Assembly: GCF_030866825.1 (NCBI RefSeq) | Contig: NZ_CP133020.1 | Location: 1,054,001 to 1,118,000 of the forward strand | Origin: Rathayibacter sp. SW19 | GTDB lineage: Bacteria; Actinomycetota; Actinomycetes; Actinomycetales; Microbacteriaceae | Reading direction: 5' to 3' | Length of the DNA stretch: 64,000 nt | Notes under the pieces: model-generated | What the model was told of the DNA's origin: nothing | The model's input: the letters and a program-made list of their open reading frames with translations, nothing else | Databases searched by the model: none | Shown: positions 7,143 through 15,646 of the stretch, one piece after another | Layout: the number at the start of each line of letters is the position of its first letter | Position numbering within the stretch: the stretch's first letter is position 1 | Position numbers and translations under genes: made by a program

Positions 7143-9341
7143 TCAGTCCTCCTTGTGCATGCTGAATCGATACTGCGGTGGAACCGGTCGCTCTGGAAAA
7201 ACCTGTCGCCAGAGATCGGCCACCAGATCCTCACCCTCGCGCAGGTCGGCGACTTCGATGCCCGCCGTGAGCAGCTCGCCGGCCTCCTCGAGGTGCCCGC
7301 TGCTCGCAAGCGCACGCGCTCGCAGGAATCGCAGCCGACCACTCCACGCGGATTGCGGTCGCGCACCGCCGGCATCCAGCAATCGGATGGCTTGTTCGGG
7401 TGCATCAAGGGCGAGAGCGGCGGTCGCCGCCTCCACGGTGAGCACAAGGTTGCCCGGATCGAGCGCACAGGCGCGCGCATACTCGCTGAGCGCAGAAGAT
7501 GTGCCCGGACCCGCTCTGTCTGCACGTGCTCGATCCGGCGCAGTGAGTTGTGGCGCAGTGAGTTCCGGCGTGGCGAGTTCTGGCGCGGTGAGATCAAGAC
7601 TTGCGAGATCCGGACCTGCGAGATCCGGACTTGCGAGATCCGCACCTGCAAGGTCCAGCAGTGCAAGGCCGCGATGCGCGAGTGCGACAAGGCGCGCGTG
7701 CGAAACATCCCGATCGAGTTCTGCGACGACACCCTCGTAGCGCGCGATGACACCCTCGTAGAGCGCGCGGGCCTCGGCTCCGCCGCGGGCGTGCACCATC
7801 ACCGCGCGGTGCAGCTGCGCAGGCAGATTGTGCGGCTGCGCGGCGAGACGCGCCTCCCAGCCGACGCCCGCCACGAACGTCGATGCACCGGCGAATGGTA
7901 TCCCCGTCAGCAGGTCTAACCACGGCTGTTCCACCTCGCTGATCGTCGCTGCGCCGAAGGGGGTTCCCGTCTCGTCGATCCACGGCTCGGACTCGCGCGC
8001 CCGCAGCGCCGACTCCACTGCACCCCACCCGCTGCCGTGCAGTACCGATTCTTGCGGCGGCAGATCCGCCCAGCCGTACGCGTGCCGTTGTGCGGTCTCC
8101 AGCATGTTCTCGCCGCTGCGCGCACGGTGGCCGGTGAGGGTGCCCTCGCCGGTGAGGGCGCCCTTCCTGTTGCGGGAACCGTGGCCCACGAGCGCATCCA
8201 CTCGGCCCTGCACGTGGTTGATGGCCCTGTCGCGCTCGCCGTGGGCCACGCCCGGGTCCGCGCGCACGTTGCCGTATGCCTCAACCCAGGACCACTCGGA
8301 TGCCGCGGGCATCGGCAGGTTCTGGAATTGCGTCTGGGCGAGGCCCGCTTGGATCTCGGCGTACTGCTCGCCGTTTGGACTCAGCCAGCGTTGCCATTGT
8401 TCGCCGCCGGGAGAACGCCCCCAGACGAACAACTTGCGACCGCGCAGTCTGGCGCTCGAGATCATGGCGAGGCCGTTGCCGTTCTGGTCGACGTTCGCGA
8501 TCCACGGGCGACGCCCCGCTGGAGAATGCTGGTCGATGTCGAAGAAGTAGTCGCGTGCGCCGACGGCTCGGTCCGGCCACGTTCCGTCAATTCCATCGTC
8601 GTTCGTCGGATCGATTCTTGCGATGCCGCCCGAATATGCCGTTGCGAATGCCGAGGTGGCGGGTGCGACGACGCGACTGCCGGCATCCTGCGGAACGGCA
8701 GCGTTCGACCACCAATACATCGGCACTGCGCGGGTGTTCGGGTTGCGGATCCGCACAGCAACAAGCAGCACGGGGGAGTGCTCGGGAAGCCACACGTCGA
8801 GCTGGAACACGACGGAGCGCAGGCGGTCGAACTCCCACATTCGCAGCAGATCGGTGCCGTCAGCAGTGCGCAGTACGGCCGTGTGCAGCGGACTGCAGGT
8901 TGTCGGTGAATGCCCGCGGCTGCCGATGTTGAATTCGATGCCGCCAGCGAACCAGGCGTTGCGCAGCGCAAGGTTCGCCAGCTGAATAGTGTCAGGCGAG
9001 TGCAGCAGGCTCGTGTTCGTGACCAGGTCGGTCAGCTCCCACAGCCGGCCACCGAGTTCGGGCAGGAACTCTGCGCGAAGGTTCGCGTTCTGAAGTACAA
9101 CGGTGCGCATGGTCCGCCGGGCGAGCGGTCTGCCGTAGCCGTTCTGTTCTGAGTACGGGAACATGTTTCGCGGGTTGCCATAGGTCGATCCGTCAATGAT
9201 CTCCTGTGGGATTTCGCCGTTGGGCCGATCGGGCGCCGAAACCTGGTATGGGCTCTCCAGCGGTGCGCCAACCATGGGCAACGGGCTCTCCGGGCCGAGC
9301 GCCGCGATCTGGAACGTACGATTGGACAAGCTGACCGTCAT
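7143..9341 (-). CDS. DUF5107 domain protein with C-terminal helical repeats
   Basis: 732 residues. The first roughly 330 residues match the DUF5107 pattern: PELGGRLWELTD, NAWFAGGIEFNIGSRGHSP, YWWSNAAVPQ. I recognise the family, which resembles aldose-epimerase/galactose-mutarotase-like beta-sandwiches, but know no established function. The C-terminal third is alanine-rich and helical, likely TPR-like (ARACALDPGNLVLTVEAATAAL). Inserted there is a long five-residue repeat. It overlaps the BadF kinase stop by 4 bp and precedes the Gfo/Idh gene by 3 bp. No signal peptide is evident, so it is probably cytoplasmic. Confidence 0.78.
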   Translation of the reverse strand: MTVSLSNRTFQIAALGPESPLPMVGAPLESPYQVSAPDRPNGEIPQEIIDGSTYGNPRNMFPYSEQNGYGRPLARRTMRTVVLQNANLRAEFLPELGGRLWELTDLVTNTSLLHSPDTIQLANLALRNAWFAGGIEFNIGSRGHSPTTCSPLHTAVLRTADGTDLLRMWEFDRLRSVVFQLDVWLPEHSPVLLVAVRIRNPNTRAVPMYWWSNAAVPQDAGSRVVAPATSAFATAYSGGIARIDPTNDDGIDGTWPDRAVGARDYFFDIDQHSPAGRRPWIANVDQNGNGLAMISSARLRGRKLFVWGRSPGGEQWQRWLSPNGEQYAEIQAGLAQTQFQNLPMPAASEWSWVEAYGNVRADPGVAHGERDRAINHVQGRVDALVGHGSRNRKGALTGEGTLTGHRARSGENMLETAQRHAYGWADLPPQESVLHGSGWGAVESALRARESEPWIDETGTPFGAATISEVEQPWLDLLTGIPFAGASTFVAGVGWEARLAAQPHNLPAQLHRAVMVHARGGAEARALYEGVIARYEGVVAELDRDVSHARLVALAHRGLALLDLAGADLASPDLAGPDLASLDLTAPELATPELTAPQLTAPDRARADRAGPGTSSALSEYARACALDPGNLVLTVEAATAALALDAPEQAIRLLDAGGARPQSAWSGRLRFLRARALASSGHLEEAGELLTAGIEVADLREGEDLVADLWRQVFPERPVPPQYRFSMHKED
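7537..7655 (-). repeat. Eight-unit 15-nt in-frame tandem repeat in the DUF5107 gene
   Basis: Eight consecutive 15-nt units on the plus strand (ggcgcagtgagttgt, ggcgcagtgagttcc, ggcgtggcgagttct and so on) encode DLAGA, DLASP, DLAGP, DLASL, DLTAP, ELATP, ELTAP and QLTAP. Two subfamilies of units occur (ggcgcagtgagtt and ggacttgcgagatcc), which suggests successive duplication. Confidence 0.88.
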
Positions 9342-10435
9342 GGCGTCTCCACCTCTTCCGTGTATGCGGCTGCTGATCGGGCGATGTCGGCGCGCAGCCG
9401 CGAGAACAATGCGGCATCGACGGCGACTCCCGCGTGGCGCAGAGAGAGCACCGCGGCTCCGACCAGGCCGTCCGGCACGCTGAGCACCGTCGCATTCGGA
9501 GCAACGGCGGCCAGCGGCGGGCCGAAGATCTCGGGGGCATCCCGCAGCCCTGCTGTCAGAACGCTCCCGCCGACGACGAGTTCGCCGCCGCGTCGCGGAT
9601 CATGCACGGTGGCGAGCAAGTCGGACAACGCAGTTGCGGCGCCCCTCAGGATGTCGCGCGCGACGGCATCCGTCTGTGCCTGGAATGCGAGGGGAGCGAA
9701 GCGCGCGAGCTGCACAGGCGGCAGTGCGTACACGGCGTCGATCAACTCGAATAGCACGCGCGGGCGACCTTGCACACTGGTCTCTGCACCGTTTGCAGTG
9801 GTGCTGTTTGCAAGCGTGGTGTTCGCGTGGTTGGTGTTCGCCCGGTCGCTGCCCGGGTCGGCGGCGAGCCCGAGCGAGCCCAGCACCAGCGCGGTCAGCG
9901 CGGTCGAAGGCCCAAGCCCGTCGATGGCTGCTGTTACCGCGCGCAGGACGCGCCGCCCGATCCAGAATCCCGAGCCGGAGTCACCGAGCAGCCAGCCCGC
10001 GCCGCCCGCGACCCGTTCGAGTTTTCCGTGCTCGATCCGCGCGGCGACGGCGCCGGTTCCGGCGATCAAGCCATAGCCGTGCTGGCGGAAGGTGCCCGAG
10101 AAGAACATTCCGGCCAGATCCGGCTCGGTCGCCACGCCTCCCTCGAAGCCGAGAGGGCCGATCAGGGCCGCCACGGCATGCCGGAATTGCGCCGACTCTG
10201 ACCCGGCCAGCGCGATCAGCGCGGACGATTTCGGGTCGGTCGGGGTCGCATCCGATCGCAACGCGCGTCGTGCGGCGGTCAGCACGGCCGCCGCTGCGCC
10301 TTCGATTCCGGATGCCGTCGGGTTGCCGCTGCCCGCGCGACCGTACCCGAGCGTGCGCCCGTTCGAGTCCAGCACGACGGCTCGTGTCGTCGTGCCTCCT
10401 GCATCAATTGCGAGCTGTTTGCGCATCGTTATCAT
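9338..10435 (-). CDS. BadF/BadG/BcrA/BcrD-type ATPase, amino-sugar kinase candidate
   Basis: 365 residues from ATG 10435; ATG 10426 is equally possible and neither has a strong ribosome site. Actin-fold sugar kinase of the NagK/MurK branch: AIDAGGTTTRAVVLD phosphate-1 loop, GTGAVAARIEHG, and GGAGWLLGDSGSGFWIG, the typical BadF signature. The MurNAc/GlcNAc kinase MurK of Clostridium acetobutylicum is a BadF-family enzyme, so phosphorylation of GlcNAc or MurNAc fits. It is divergent from the RpiR-led operon and leads its own minus-strand operon. An ANTNH/ANTTL/ANSTT/ANGAE repeat interrupts the C-terminal half. Confidence 0.82.
   Translation of the reverse strand: MITMRKQLAIDAGGTTTRAVVLDSNGRTLGYGRAGSGNPTASGIEGAAAAVLTAARRALRSDATPTDPKSSALIALAGSESAQFRHAVAALIGPLGFEGGVATEPDLAGMFFSGTFRQHGYGLIAGTGAVAARIEHGKLERVAGGAGWLLGDSGSGFWIGRRVLRAVTAAIDGLGPSTALTALVLGSLGLAADPGSDRANTNHANTTLANSTTANGAETSVQGRPRVLFELIDAVYALPPVQLARFAPLAFQAQTDAVARDILRGAATALSDLLATVHDPRRGGELVVGGSVLTAGLRDAPEIFGPPLAAVAPNATVLSVPDGLVGAAVLSLRHAGVAVDAALFSRLRADIARSAAAYTEEVETP
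9790..9850 (-). repeat. 15-nt in-frame tandem repeat in the first BadF kinase
   Basis: Four units of 15 nt on the plus strand (gtttgcagtggtgct, gtttgcaagcgtggt, gttcgcgtggttggt, gttcgcccggtcgct). They encode an Asn/Thr/Ala loop absent from the conserved kinase motifs around it. Confidence 0.8.
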
Positions 10436-10477
10436 TTCGGGACCGGAGATTGCATAGCTTTGAGGCAAACTGTACTG

Positions 10478-10494
10478 TAAGAATGATTTTCTTA
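10478..10494. promoter_or_regulatory. Operator candidate between BadF and RpiR genes
   Basis: TAAGAA, five bases, TTCTTA: a perfect 6-bp inverted repeat centred between the divergent BadF and RpiR starts. It sits 9 bp before the RpiR start and 43 bp before the BadF start, a place where one dimer could control both. Its TTCTTATC edge recurs in the operator candidate at 63392-63412. Confidence 0.6.
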
Positions 10495-10502
10495 TCGCTC
10501 CA

Positions 10503-11522
10503 ATGAAGGAGAAACGGATTCCCACGATGCCATTGCCCCGAGTCGCTCCTTCTCGCGAGAACGCTTCCGGCGTCGCCAACCGGATTCGCTCGCGGCTGCC
10601 GGAAATGTCCGGGACCATGGTGAAGATCGCCGACTTCGTTCTGGAGAACCCGCAGGCGCCGTTGAAGCTGTCGATCGGGGAGCTTGCGAAGCACGCAGGA
10701 ACGTCCGCTGCGACGGTCACCCGGTTCTGTCGGCTGCTCGGCTACAGCGGGTATGTGCCGTTCCGGGTCAGCATCGCGACCGACCTCGGCCGCAGCACGG
10801 CGCACGAGTCGTGGAAGGCCGACATCGGGCGGGCGTTCGGTCCGGATGACGCTCCGAGCGATGTGCTGAGTACGCTGATCAACGCGCACTCGCGAACGCT
10901 GCAGGAGACGGCATCCGTCATCGATGTCGATGACATGGCCCGAATCGCACAGGGCATCGCCGCGAGCACGCACGTAGATATTTACGGTGTCGGCGGCAGT
11001 GCGATGCTCGCAGACGAATTGCAGGCGCGACTCTACCGAATCGGCATCAACGCGCACTCCTGGTCTGAGGTGCACGCCGGGCTGACCAGCGCGGCGATCC
11101 TCGATACGGCCTGTGTTGCGATCGGCATTTCGAACACCGGCCGCACCGAGGAAACGATCCAGATGCTGGGCGAAGCCGGCCGAGCGGGCGCGATGACGGT
11201 AGCGATCAGCAATAACCCGGACTCGCCGATGGCCGCATCCGCCGACATGAGCATCATCACGTCGATTTACGAACACTTTCTGCAGCCGGATGACCTTTCC
11301 GCCAAGCATGGCCAGTTGCTCGTGCTCGACCTCTTGTATCTGTTGGTCGCCCAGCAGGACTTCGAGCGCTCGACCGCCGACCTCGCAGCGTCCGCGCTGG
11401 CAGTCGCATCGCACCGCCGACCGATCCGCTCGACGGCAGCGGCGAAGAGGCGCAGTTTCACGCACGCCGATACGCCGGAAGGCACCTTGTCGACCAACAT
11501 CAGAAAGGCCGACCATGTCTGA
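10503..11522 (+). CDS. RpiR/MurR-family transcriptional regulator
   Basis: 339 residues. The N-terminal RpiR helix-turn-helix (SIGELAKHAGTSAATVTRFCRLLG, near 60-82, about the standard position) is followed by a SIS sugar-phosphate sensor (IYGVGGSAMLADELQARL, GISNTGRTEETI, AISNNPDSPMA). The start at 10503 gives the longest frame. AAGGAG at 10506-10511 would lie too far from the alternative ATG at 10527, so the exact start is open. It overlaps the SIS gene by 8 bp and leads the transporter operon. MurR of E. coli and B. subtilis, also RpiR proteins, sense MurNAc 6-phosphate; the same effector here is inference. Confidence 0.9.
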   Translation: MKEKRIPTMPLPRVAPSRENASGVANRIRSRLPEMSGTMVKIADFVLENPQAPLKLSIGELAKHAGTSAATVTRFCRLLGYSGYVPFRVSIATDLGRSTAHESWKADIGRAFGPDDAPSDVLSTLINAHSRTLQETASVIDVDDMARIAQGIAASTHVDIYGVGGSAMLADELQARLYRIGINAHSWSEVHAGLTSAAILDTACVAIGISNTGRTEETIQMLGEAGRAGAMTVAISNNPDSPMAASADMSIITSIYEHFLQPDDLSAKHGQLLVLDLLYLLVAQQDFERSTADLAASALAVASHRRPIRSTAAAKRRSFTHADTPEGTLSTNIRKADHV

Positions 11523-12288
11523 GACCGTCGCCCTGAACGCACTCGCCGACCGCTTCACCGGTGAGGTGCTTTCCCGGCTGCAGTCCCTCGAAGCGGATGC
11601 CGAGGCGGGCGCCATTGATGAGGCGATTTCAATCTTCGTGAACGCGATCGCCGCGGGCGGCATCATCCAGGCGTTCGGAACGGGGCACTCGGAGGCGTTC
11701 GCCATGGAGATCGCCGGCCGCGCAGGCGGGCTGATTCCGACGAACAAGATCGCACTCCGCGATGTCGTGCTGCACGGCAGCCTCGACGTCGACGTTCTGG
11801 GCGGTTCCACTCTGGAGCGTAACCCGAACATCGCCGAGGAACTGTGGGCGATCTCCTCGATCGGACCGAACGACGCGTTCGTCATCGCGTCGAACTCGGG
11901 TGTCAACGGGTCAATAGTCGGCCTCGCCCTGCTCGCGAAAGCGAATGGGCATCCTGTCGTCGCGGTCACGAGCATGGAGCACACCATGCGCGTCGAGCCG
12001 AAACACGTCAGCGGCAAAAGGCTGTGCGAGATCGCAGACGTCGTGCTGGACAACAAGGCACCCTTCGGGGACGCCACCATCGAACTTCCGGGAGGGATCC
12101 CGGTAGGAGCAGTCTCGTCGATCACTGCTGCGTACATTGCGCAGCTGCTGACCATCGGGACTGCTGCACGCATTGCAGCGGAGGGGAACATTCCTCCGCT
12201 GTACATCTCGGCCAATATCCCGGGCGGAGACGAGCACAATGCGGCACTTGAAGGTCTGTATCTGAACAAGATCAGGCGCGAGGCATAA
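11515..12288 (+). CDS. SIS-domain phosphosugar-binding protein (UPF0309-like sugar isomerase)
   Basis: 257 residues. SIS fold with FGTGHSEAFAMEIAGRAGG near 58-76, ASNSGVNGSIVGLAL and AVTSMEHTMRVEP, which match the group annotated as sugar isomerase domain proteins. It lacks the MurQ signatures, so it is not a recognisable MurNAc-6-phosphate etherase. The ATG overlaps the end of the RpiR gene by 8 bp. Position beside an importer and muropeptide hydrolases suggests it handles a phosphorylated amino sugar from cell-wall fragments. Whether it isomerises, deaminates or cleaves an ether cannot be told from the sequence. Confidence 0.82.
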   Translation: MSETVALNALADRFTGEVLSRLQSLEADAEAGAIDEAISIFVNAIAAGGIIQAFGTGHSEAFAMEIAGRAGGLIPTNKIALRDVVLHGSLDVDVLGGSTLERNPNIAEELWAISSIGPNDAFVIASNSGVNGSIVGLALLAKANGHPVVAVTSMEHTMRVEPKHVSGKRLCEIADVVLDNKAPFGDATIELPGGIPVGAVSSITAAYIAQLLTIGTAARIAAEGNIPPLYISANIPGGDEHNAALEGLYLNKIRREA

Positions 12289-12329
12289 CCAATGGAGCCA
12301 CAGAATCCACTAATGGAAGGCAGCACGAA

Positions 12330-13745
12330 ATGAATATCAAGGATAAGCCACTGCAGCGGCGCGACTTTCTGCGAGGAGCACTCGTCACGGCGGTGATGAT
12401 CCCGATCGCCGGCACCCTGGCTTCGTGCGCAGCGGGCGGCGGCGGGGGCACTTCGACCAGCGGCGGTGGTACGAAGTCAGCCAAAAACCCGTTCGGTGTG
12501 AAAGACAACTCGACGATCGACGTCGTAATCTTCAACGGCGGGTATGGCTACGACTACGTCACTTTCGCGGCGGACATCGTGCAGAAGAACATCACGGGTG
12601 TCAAGGCGAAGGTGTCACCAGCGACGAATATCGCGCAGACACTGCAGCCTCGGTTCGTCGGCGGCAACCCGCCAGACCTGATCGACAACTCGGGCGCGAA
12701 CCAGATCGGCTTCAGCACGATCCTCGACCAGCTCACGACGATGGACGACGTCTTCGCCGCAAACAACCTCGAGGGCAAGAAGATCTCCGACACCGTGTAC
12801 CCCGGTGTCGCGACACCCGGGACGTTCGGTGGCAAGTTCGTTGCGCTGAACTACGTCATGACGGTCTACGGCATTTGGTATTCGGCCAGCCTCTTCGAAC
12901 AAAACGGCTGGACGCCGCCGAAGACCTGGGACGAGGCGACCGCATTGGGCGCCAAGGCAAAGGCCGCAGGCAAGTATCTCTGGGTGTGGGGCAAGGAAGC
13001 CGCAACCTATTACCTGACGATGGCGCTCAACTCTGCGATCAAGGAAGGTGGCGACCAGGTGCGGCTTGACCTGGAGAACCTCAAGCCGAACGCGTGGTCG
13101 GCACCGTCTATCCAGGGTGTTTTCAAGGCACTCGAAGAACAGGTCAAGCTGGGCTACTTCGTCCCAGGTGGAGCCGGCACGCAGTTCACCGCGGCGCAGG
13201 CCAAGTGGAGCAATGACGAGCAGGCGATCCTGTACCCATCGGGTGGCTGGATCGAGAACGAGATGAAGAAGGCGACGAAGTCCGGGTTCAAGATGACCGG
13301 TGCCCCGGAGCCGACGCTCACTTCGAACTCCAAGCTTCCCTACGCTGCGTTGCGCGCAGCGGCTGGTGAGCCGTACATTGTTCCCAAGCAGGGTAAGAAT
13401 GTCGCCGGCGGCAAGGAGGTCTTGCGCACGATGCTTTCAAAGGATGCAGCGAGCAACTTCTCCAAGACGCGGCTTGCGCCGACCATCGTAAAGGGCCTTG
13501 TGCCCGCTGATGGTTTCGGGTCGACTGCGCTGGTCTCGCAGACGACCATGCTGACGAACGCGGGCGACAACGTGTTCGACTGGGAGTTCGCAAGCCTGTA
13601 CGGGATGAACACCGATCAGTTGGTTCCCTGGAACGGATTCTTGGCCGGTCAGATCGACGCTGCCGCGCTCACCGCGGCGATGCAGGGGATCAGCGACAAG
13701 GTTGCCAACGACTCATCGATCACGAAGCATCCGGTTACGAAGTGA
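12330..13745 (+). CDS. NgcE-like sugar-binding lipoprotein of an ABC transporter
   Basis: 471 residues. The N-terminus combines a Tat-type QRRDFLRG motif with a lipobox LASC near residue 33, so it is exported folded and lipid-anchored outside the membrane. The body resembles the actinobacterial N-acetylglucosamine/diacetylchitobiose-binding protein NgcE: NPFGVKDNSTIDVVIFNGGY, LQPRFVGGNPPDLIDNSGA, ALNYVMTVYGIWYS, GGWIENEMKKAT. GGAAGG lies 10 bases before the ATG. It is followed directly by two permeases with GTGA/ATGA overlaps. The ligand here may be a muropeptide rather than chitobiose, given the hydrolases downstream (inference). Confidence 0.88.
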   Translation: MNIKDKPLQRRDFLRGALVTAVMIPIAGTLASCAAGGGGGTSTSGGGTKSAKNPFGVKDNSTIDVVIFNGGYGYDYVTFAADIVQKNITGVKAKVSPATNIAQTLQPRFVGGNPPDLIDNSGANQIGFSTILDQLTTMDDVFAANNLEGKKISDTVYPGVATPGTFGGKFVALNYVMTVYGIWYSASLFEQNGWTPPKTWDEATALGAKAKAAGKYLWVWGKEAATYYLTMALNSAIKEGGDQVRLDLENLKPNAWSAPSIQGVFKALEEQVKLGYFVPGGAGTQFTAAQAKWSNDEQAILYPSGGWIENEMKKATKSGFKMTGAPEPTLTSNSKLPYAALRAAAGEPYIVPKQGKNVAGGKEVLRTMLSKDAASNFSKTRLAPTIVKGLVPADGFGSTALVSQTTMLTNAGDNVFDWEFASLYGMNTDQLVPWNGFLAGQIDAAALTAAMQGISDKVANDSSITKHPVTK

Positions 13746-14743
13746 CCAGTTCCACCATCACGCGGAAGACGGGGGGCCGGCGTAAGCCGGTCCCCCGGCA
13801 CCACCGGAGAAAGCTGACCTTCGACAAGGTCAGCTTCATGGCCGTGTTCCTGATGCTGCCGTTGGCCATCTTCCTGGTGTTCGTGATCTCCCCGTTCGTG
13901 CAGGCGCTGTGGTATTCGATGACCAACTGGAGCGGCTTTTCCTCGACGATGGACTTCGTCGGCGTGCAGAACTTCGTCAAGCTTTTCCAGGACAACATCT
14001 TCATGCAGGCCGTTTTCAACAACGTGCTCCTGGCCATCGTTGTGCCGGTCCTGACGGTCGGGATAGCCCTGATCATCGCCGGTGTTGTGACGGTCGGCGG
14101 GCCGAGCAAAGGTCAGATCCGTGGCATTGCGGGTTCCGGCTTCTACCGCACTGTGTCCTTCTTTCCGTATTGCATTCCTGCGATCGTGATCGGCCTCATC
14201 TGGGCTCAGGTCTATGACCCGTCCGCTGGAATTCTGAACGGATTCCTGACTGGCATCGGCTTGCAGCAATTTGCGAACTTTGCGTGGCTCGGCGTGGCGG
14301 CAACCGCAATGCCCGCATCGATGTTCGTCATGATCTGGGCCTTCATCGGCTTCTACACAGTGCTTTTCGTTGCGGCGATCAAGGGCATCCCCGCCGAGTT
14401 ATACGAAGCCGTTCGCCTCGACGGCGCCGGTCGGTTCCGAACGGCGATTTCCCTCACGATTCCAATGATCCGCGACACCGTTCAGACCGCGTACATTTAC
14501 ATCGGCATCGCAGTGCTTGATGCCTTTGTGTTCATGGCCGCGCTGTTTCCGAACGCCGGCGGCCCCGCCAACACCACTCTCGTGATGAGCCAAGAGCTGT
14601 TCATCACCGCGTTCCGCAAGGGGCAGTTCGGTTATGCGACAGCCATGGGCGTCGTGCTCGCGGCCATCACGCTGCTCTTCGCCGCGATTGTGTTCGCGGT
14701 CAACAGACTGACTCGCGGAAGCGATATCGGAGGACGAGGATGA
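13742..14743 (+). CDS. ABC sugar transporter permease, NgcF/MalF-like
   Basis: 333 residues from a GTG overlapping the binding-protein stop by 4 bp. A basic N-terminus is followed by six predicted membrane segments, the first at about 33-55 (MAVFLMLPLAIFLVFVISPF). The EAA coupling loop reads PAELYEAVRLDGAGRFRTAI near 218-237 and contacts the ATPase. No ATPase gene lies in this operon, so a shared MsiK-type ATPase elsewhere in the genome is expected, as for other actinobacterial CUT1 systems. Confidence 0.88.
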   Translation: MTSSTITRKTGGRRKPVPRHHRRKLTFDKVSFMAVFLMLPLAIFLVFVISPFVQALWYSMTNWSGFSSTMDFVGVQNFVKLFQDNIFMQAVFNNVLLAIVVPVLTVGIALIIAGVVTVGGPSKGQIRGIAGSGFYRTVSFFPYCIPAIVIGLIWAQVYDPSAGILNGFLTGIGLQQFANFAWLGVAATAMPASMFVMIWAFIGFYTVLFVAAIKGIPAELYEAVRLDGAGRFRTAISLTIPMIRDTVQTAYIYIGIAVLDAFVFMAALFPNAGGPANTTLVMSQELFITAFRKGQFGYATAMGVVLAAITLLFAAIVFAVNRLTRGSDIGGRG

Positions 14744-15639
14744 CTGTCACGCAGCAAGCAGTCGGCAAGCCGACGCCGGTGATCCGAGCACCGAAGAGAT
14801 CCACGCTGACAGGAGGCGATGTCGCGGTTGGTGCCAGTTCGCACGTTCTGCTGACCGTCTGGACGTTGATCGTTGTCCTGCCGCTGGTGTGGGTTCTGCT
14901 GTCGTCGTTCAAGACGACCAAGGAGATCCTCGCCTCTCCATTCACGTTGCCCGCGCGATGGAGTTTCGACAACTATGTGAACGCGTGGAACACGGCAGGT
15001 ATCGGCAGCTTCTTCGCCAATACGCTTATTGTGGTCGGTTTTGCGCTGGTCATCGTCATGTTGCTGGGAGCGATGTGCGCCTACGTGCTCGCTCGGTTCA
15101 AGTTCTTCGGCGCGCGGGCGATCTACTACCTGATGCTGGCCGGCCTGACCTTTCCCATCTTCTTGGCGATCGTGCCGCTGTTCTTCATCCTCAAGAATAT
15201 CGGCCTGATCAATACGCTGCCTGGGCTGATCCTGACCTACGTGGCGTTCGCGCTGCCGTTCACGGTGTTCTTCCTGTACTCATTCTTTCAGAGTCTGTCC
15301 GACGAGATTTACGAAGCGGCTCAGGTCGACGGTGCCGGAGAATGGCGCACCTTCTTCCAGGTGATGCTTCCCATGGCTCGCCCGGGCATGGCATCCGTGG
15401 CGATCTTCAACTTCTTAGGGCTGTGGAATCAGTTCCTTCTGCCGATCGCGTTGAACTCTGATCAGAACAACTACGTGCTGACGCAAGGGATGGCCTCGTT
15501 CGCTTCGCAGGCGGGCTACTCCGTCGACTTTGGTGCGCTGTATGCCGCGGTCATCATTACCGTCGTCCCGGTGCTCATCGTCTACATCTTCTTCCAGCGC
15601 CAGCTGCAAGGTTCGGTATCGCAGGGCACGAATAAGTGA
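14740..15639 (+). CDS. ABC sugar transporter permease, NgcG/MalG-like
   Basis: 299 residues, ATG overlapping the previous stop by 4 bp. Six hydrophobic segments, the first near 28-52, and the EAA loop SDEIYEAAQVDGAGEWRTFF near 187-206. It forms the second half of the channel with the preceding permease. Membrane protein of the CUT1 carbohydrate uptake family. Confidence 0.88.
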   Translation: MTVTQQAVGKPTPVIRAPKRSTLTGGDVAVGASSHVLLTVWTLIVVLPLVWVLLSSFKTTKEILASPFTLPARWSFDNYVNAWNTAGIGSFFANTLIVVGFALVIVMLLGAMCAYVLARFKFFGARAIYYLMLAGLTFPIFLAIVPLFFILKNIGLINTLPGLILTYVAFALPFTVFFLYSFFQSLSDEIYEAAQVDGAGEWRTFFQVMLPMARPGMASVAIFNFLGLWNQFLLPIALNSDQNNYVLTQGMASFASQAGYSVDFGALYAAVIITVVPVLIVYIFFQRQLQGSVSQGTNK

Positions 15640-15646
15640 GTCGCTC

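Noticed and set aside
7537..7655. Pentapeptide-repeat (A[DN]LxX) quadrilateral beta-helix
   Set aside because: Proline occurs in most units and the register DLAGP/ELTAP does not keep the central Leu/Phe pattern; too few coils. Better seen as low-complexity expansion.
11515..12288. MurNAc-6-phosphate etherase MurQ
   Set aside because: The SIS motifs and length match UPF0309-type proteins and MurQ signature segments are missing.
10404..12326. 640-codon minus-strand open frame
   Set aside because: Antisense to the RpiR and SIS genes, which have full motif sets; the translated product has no family features.
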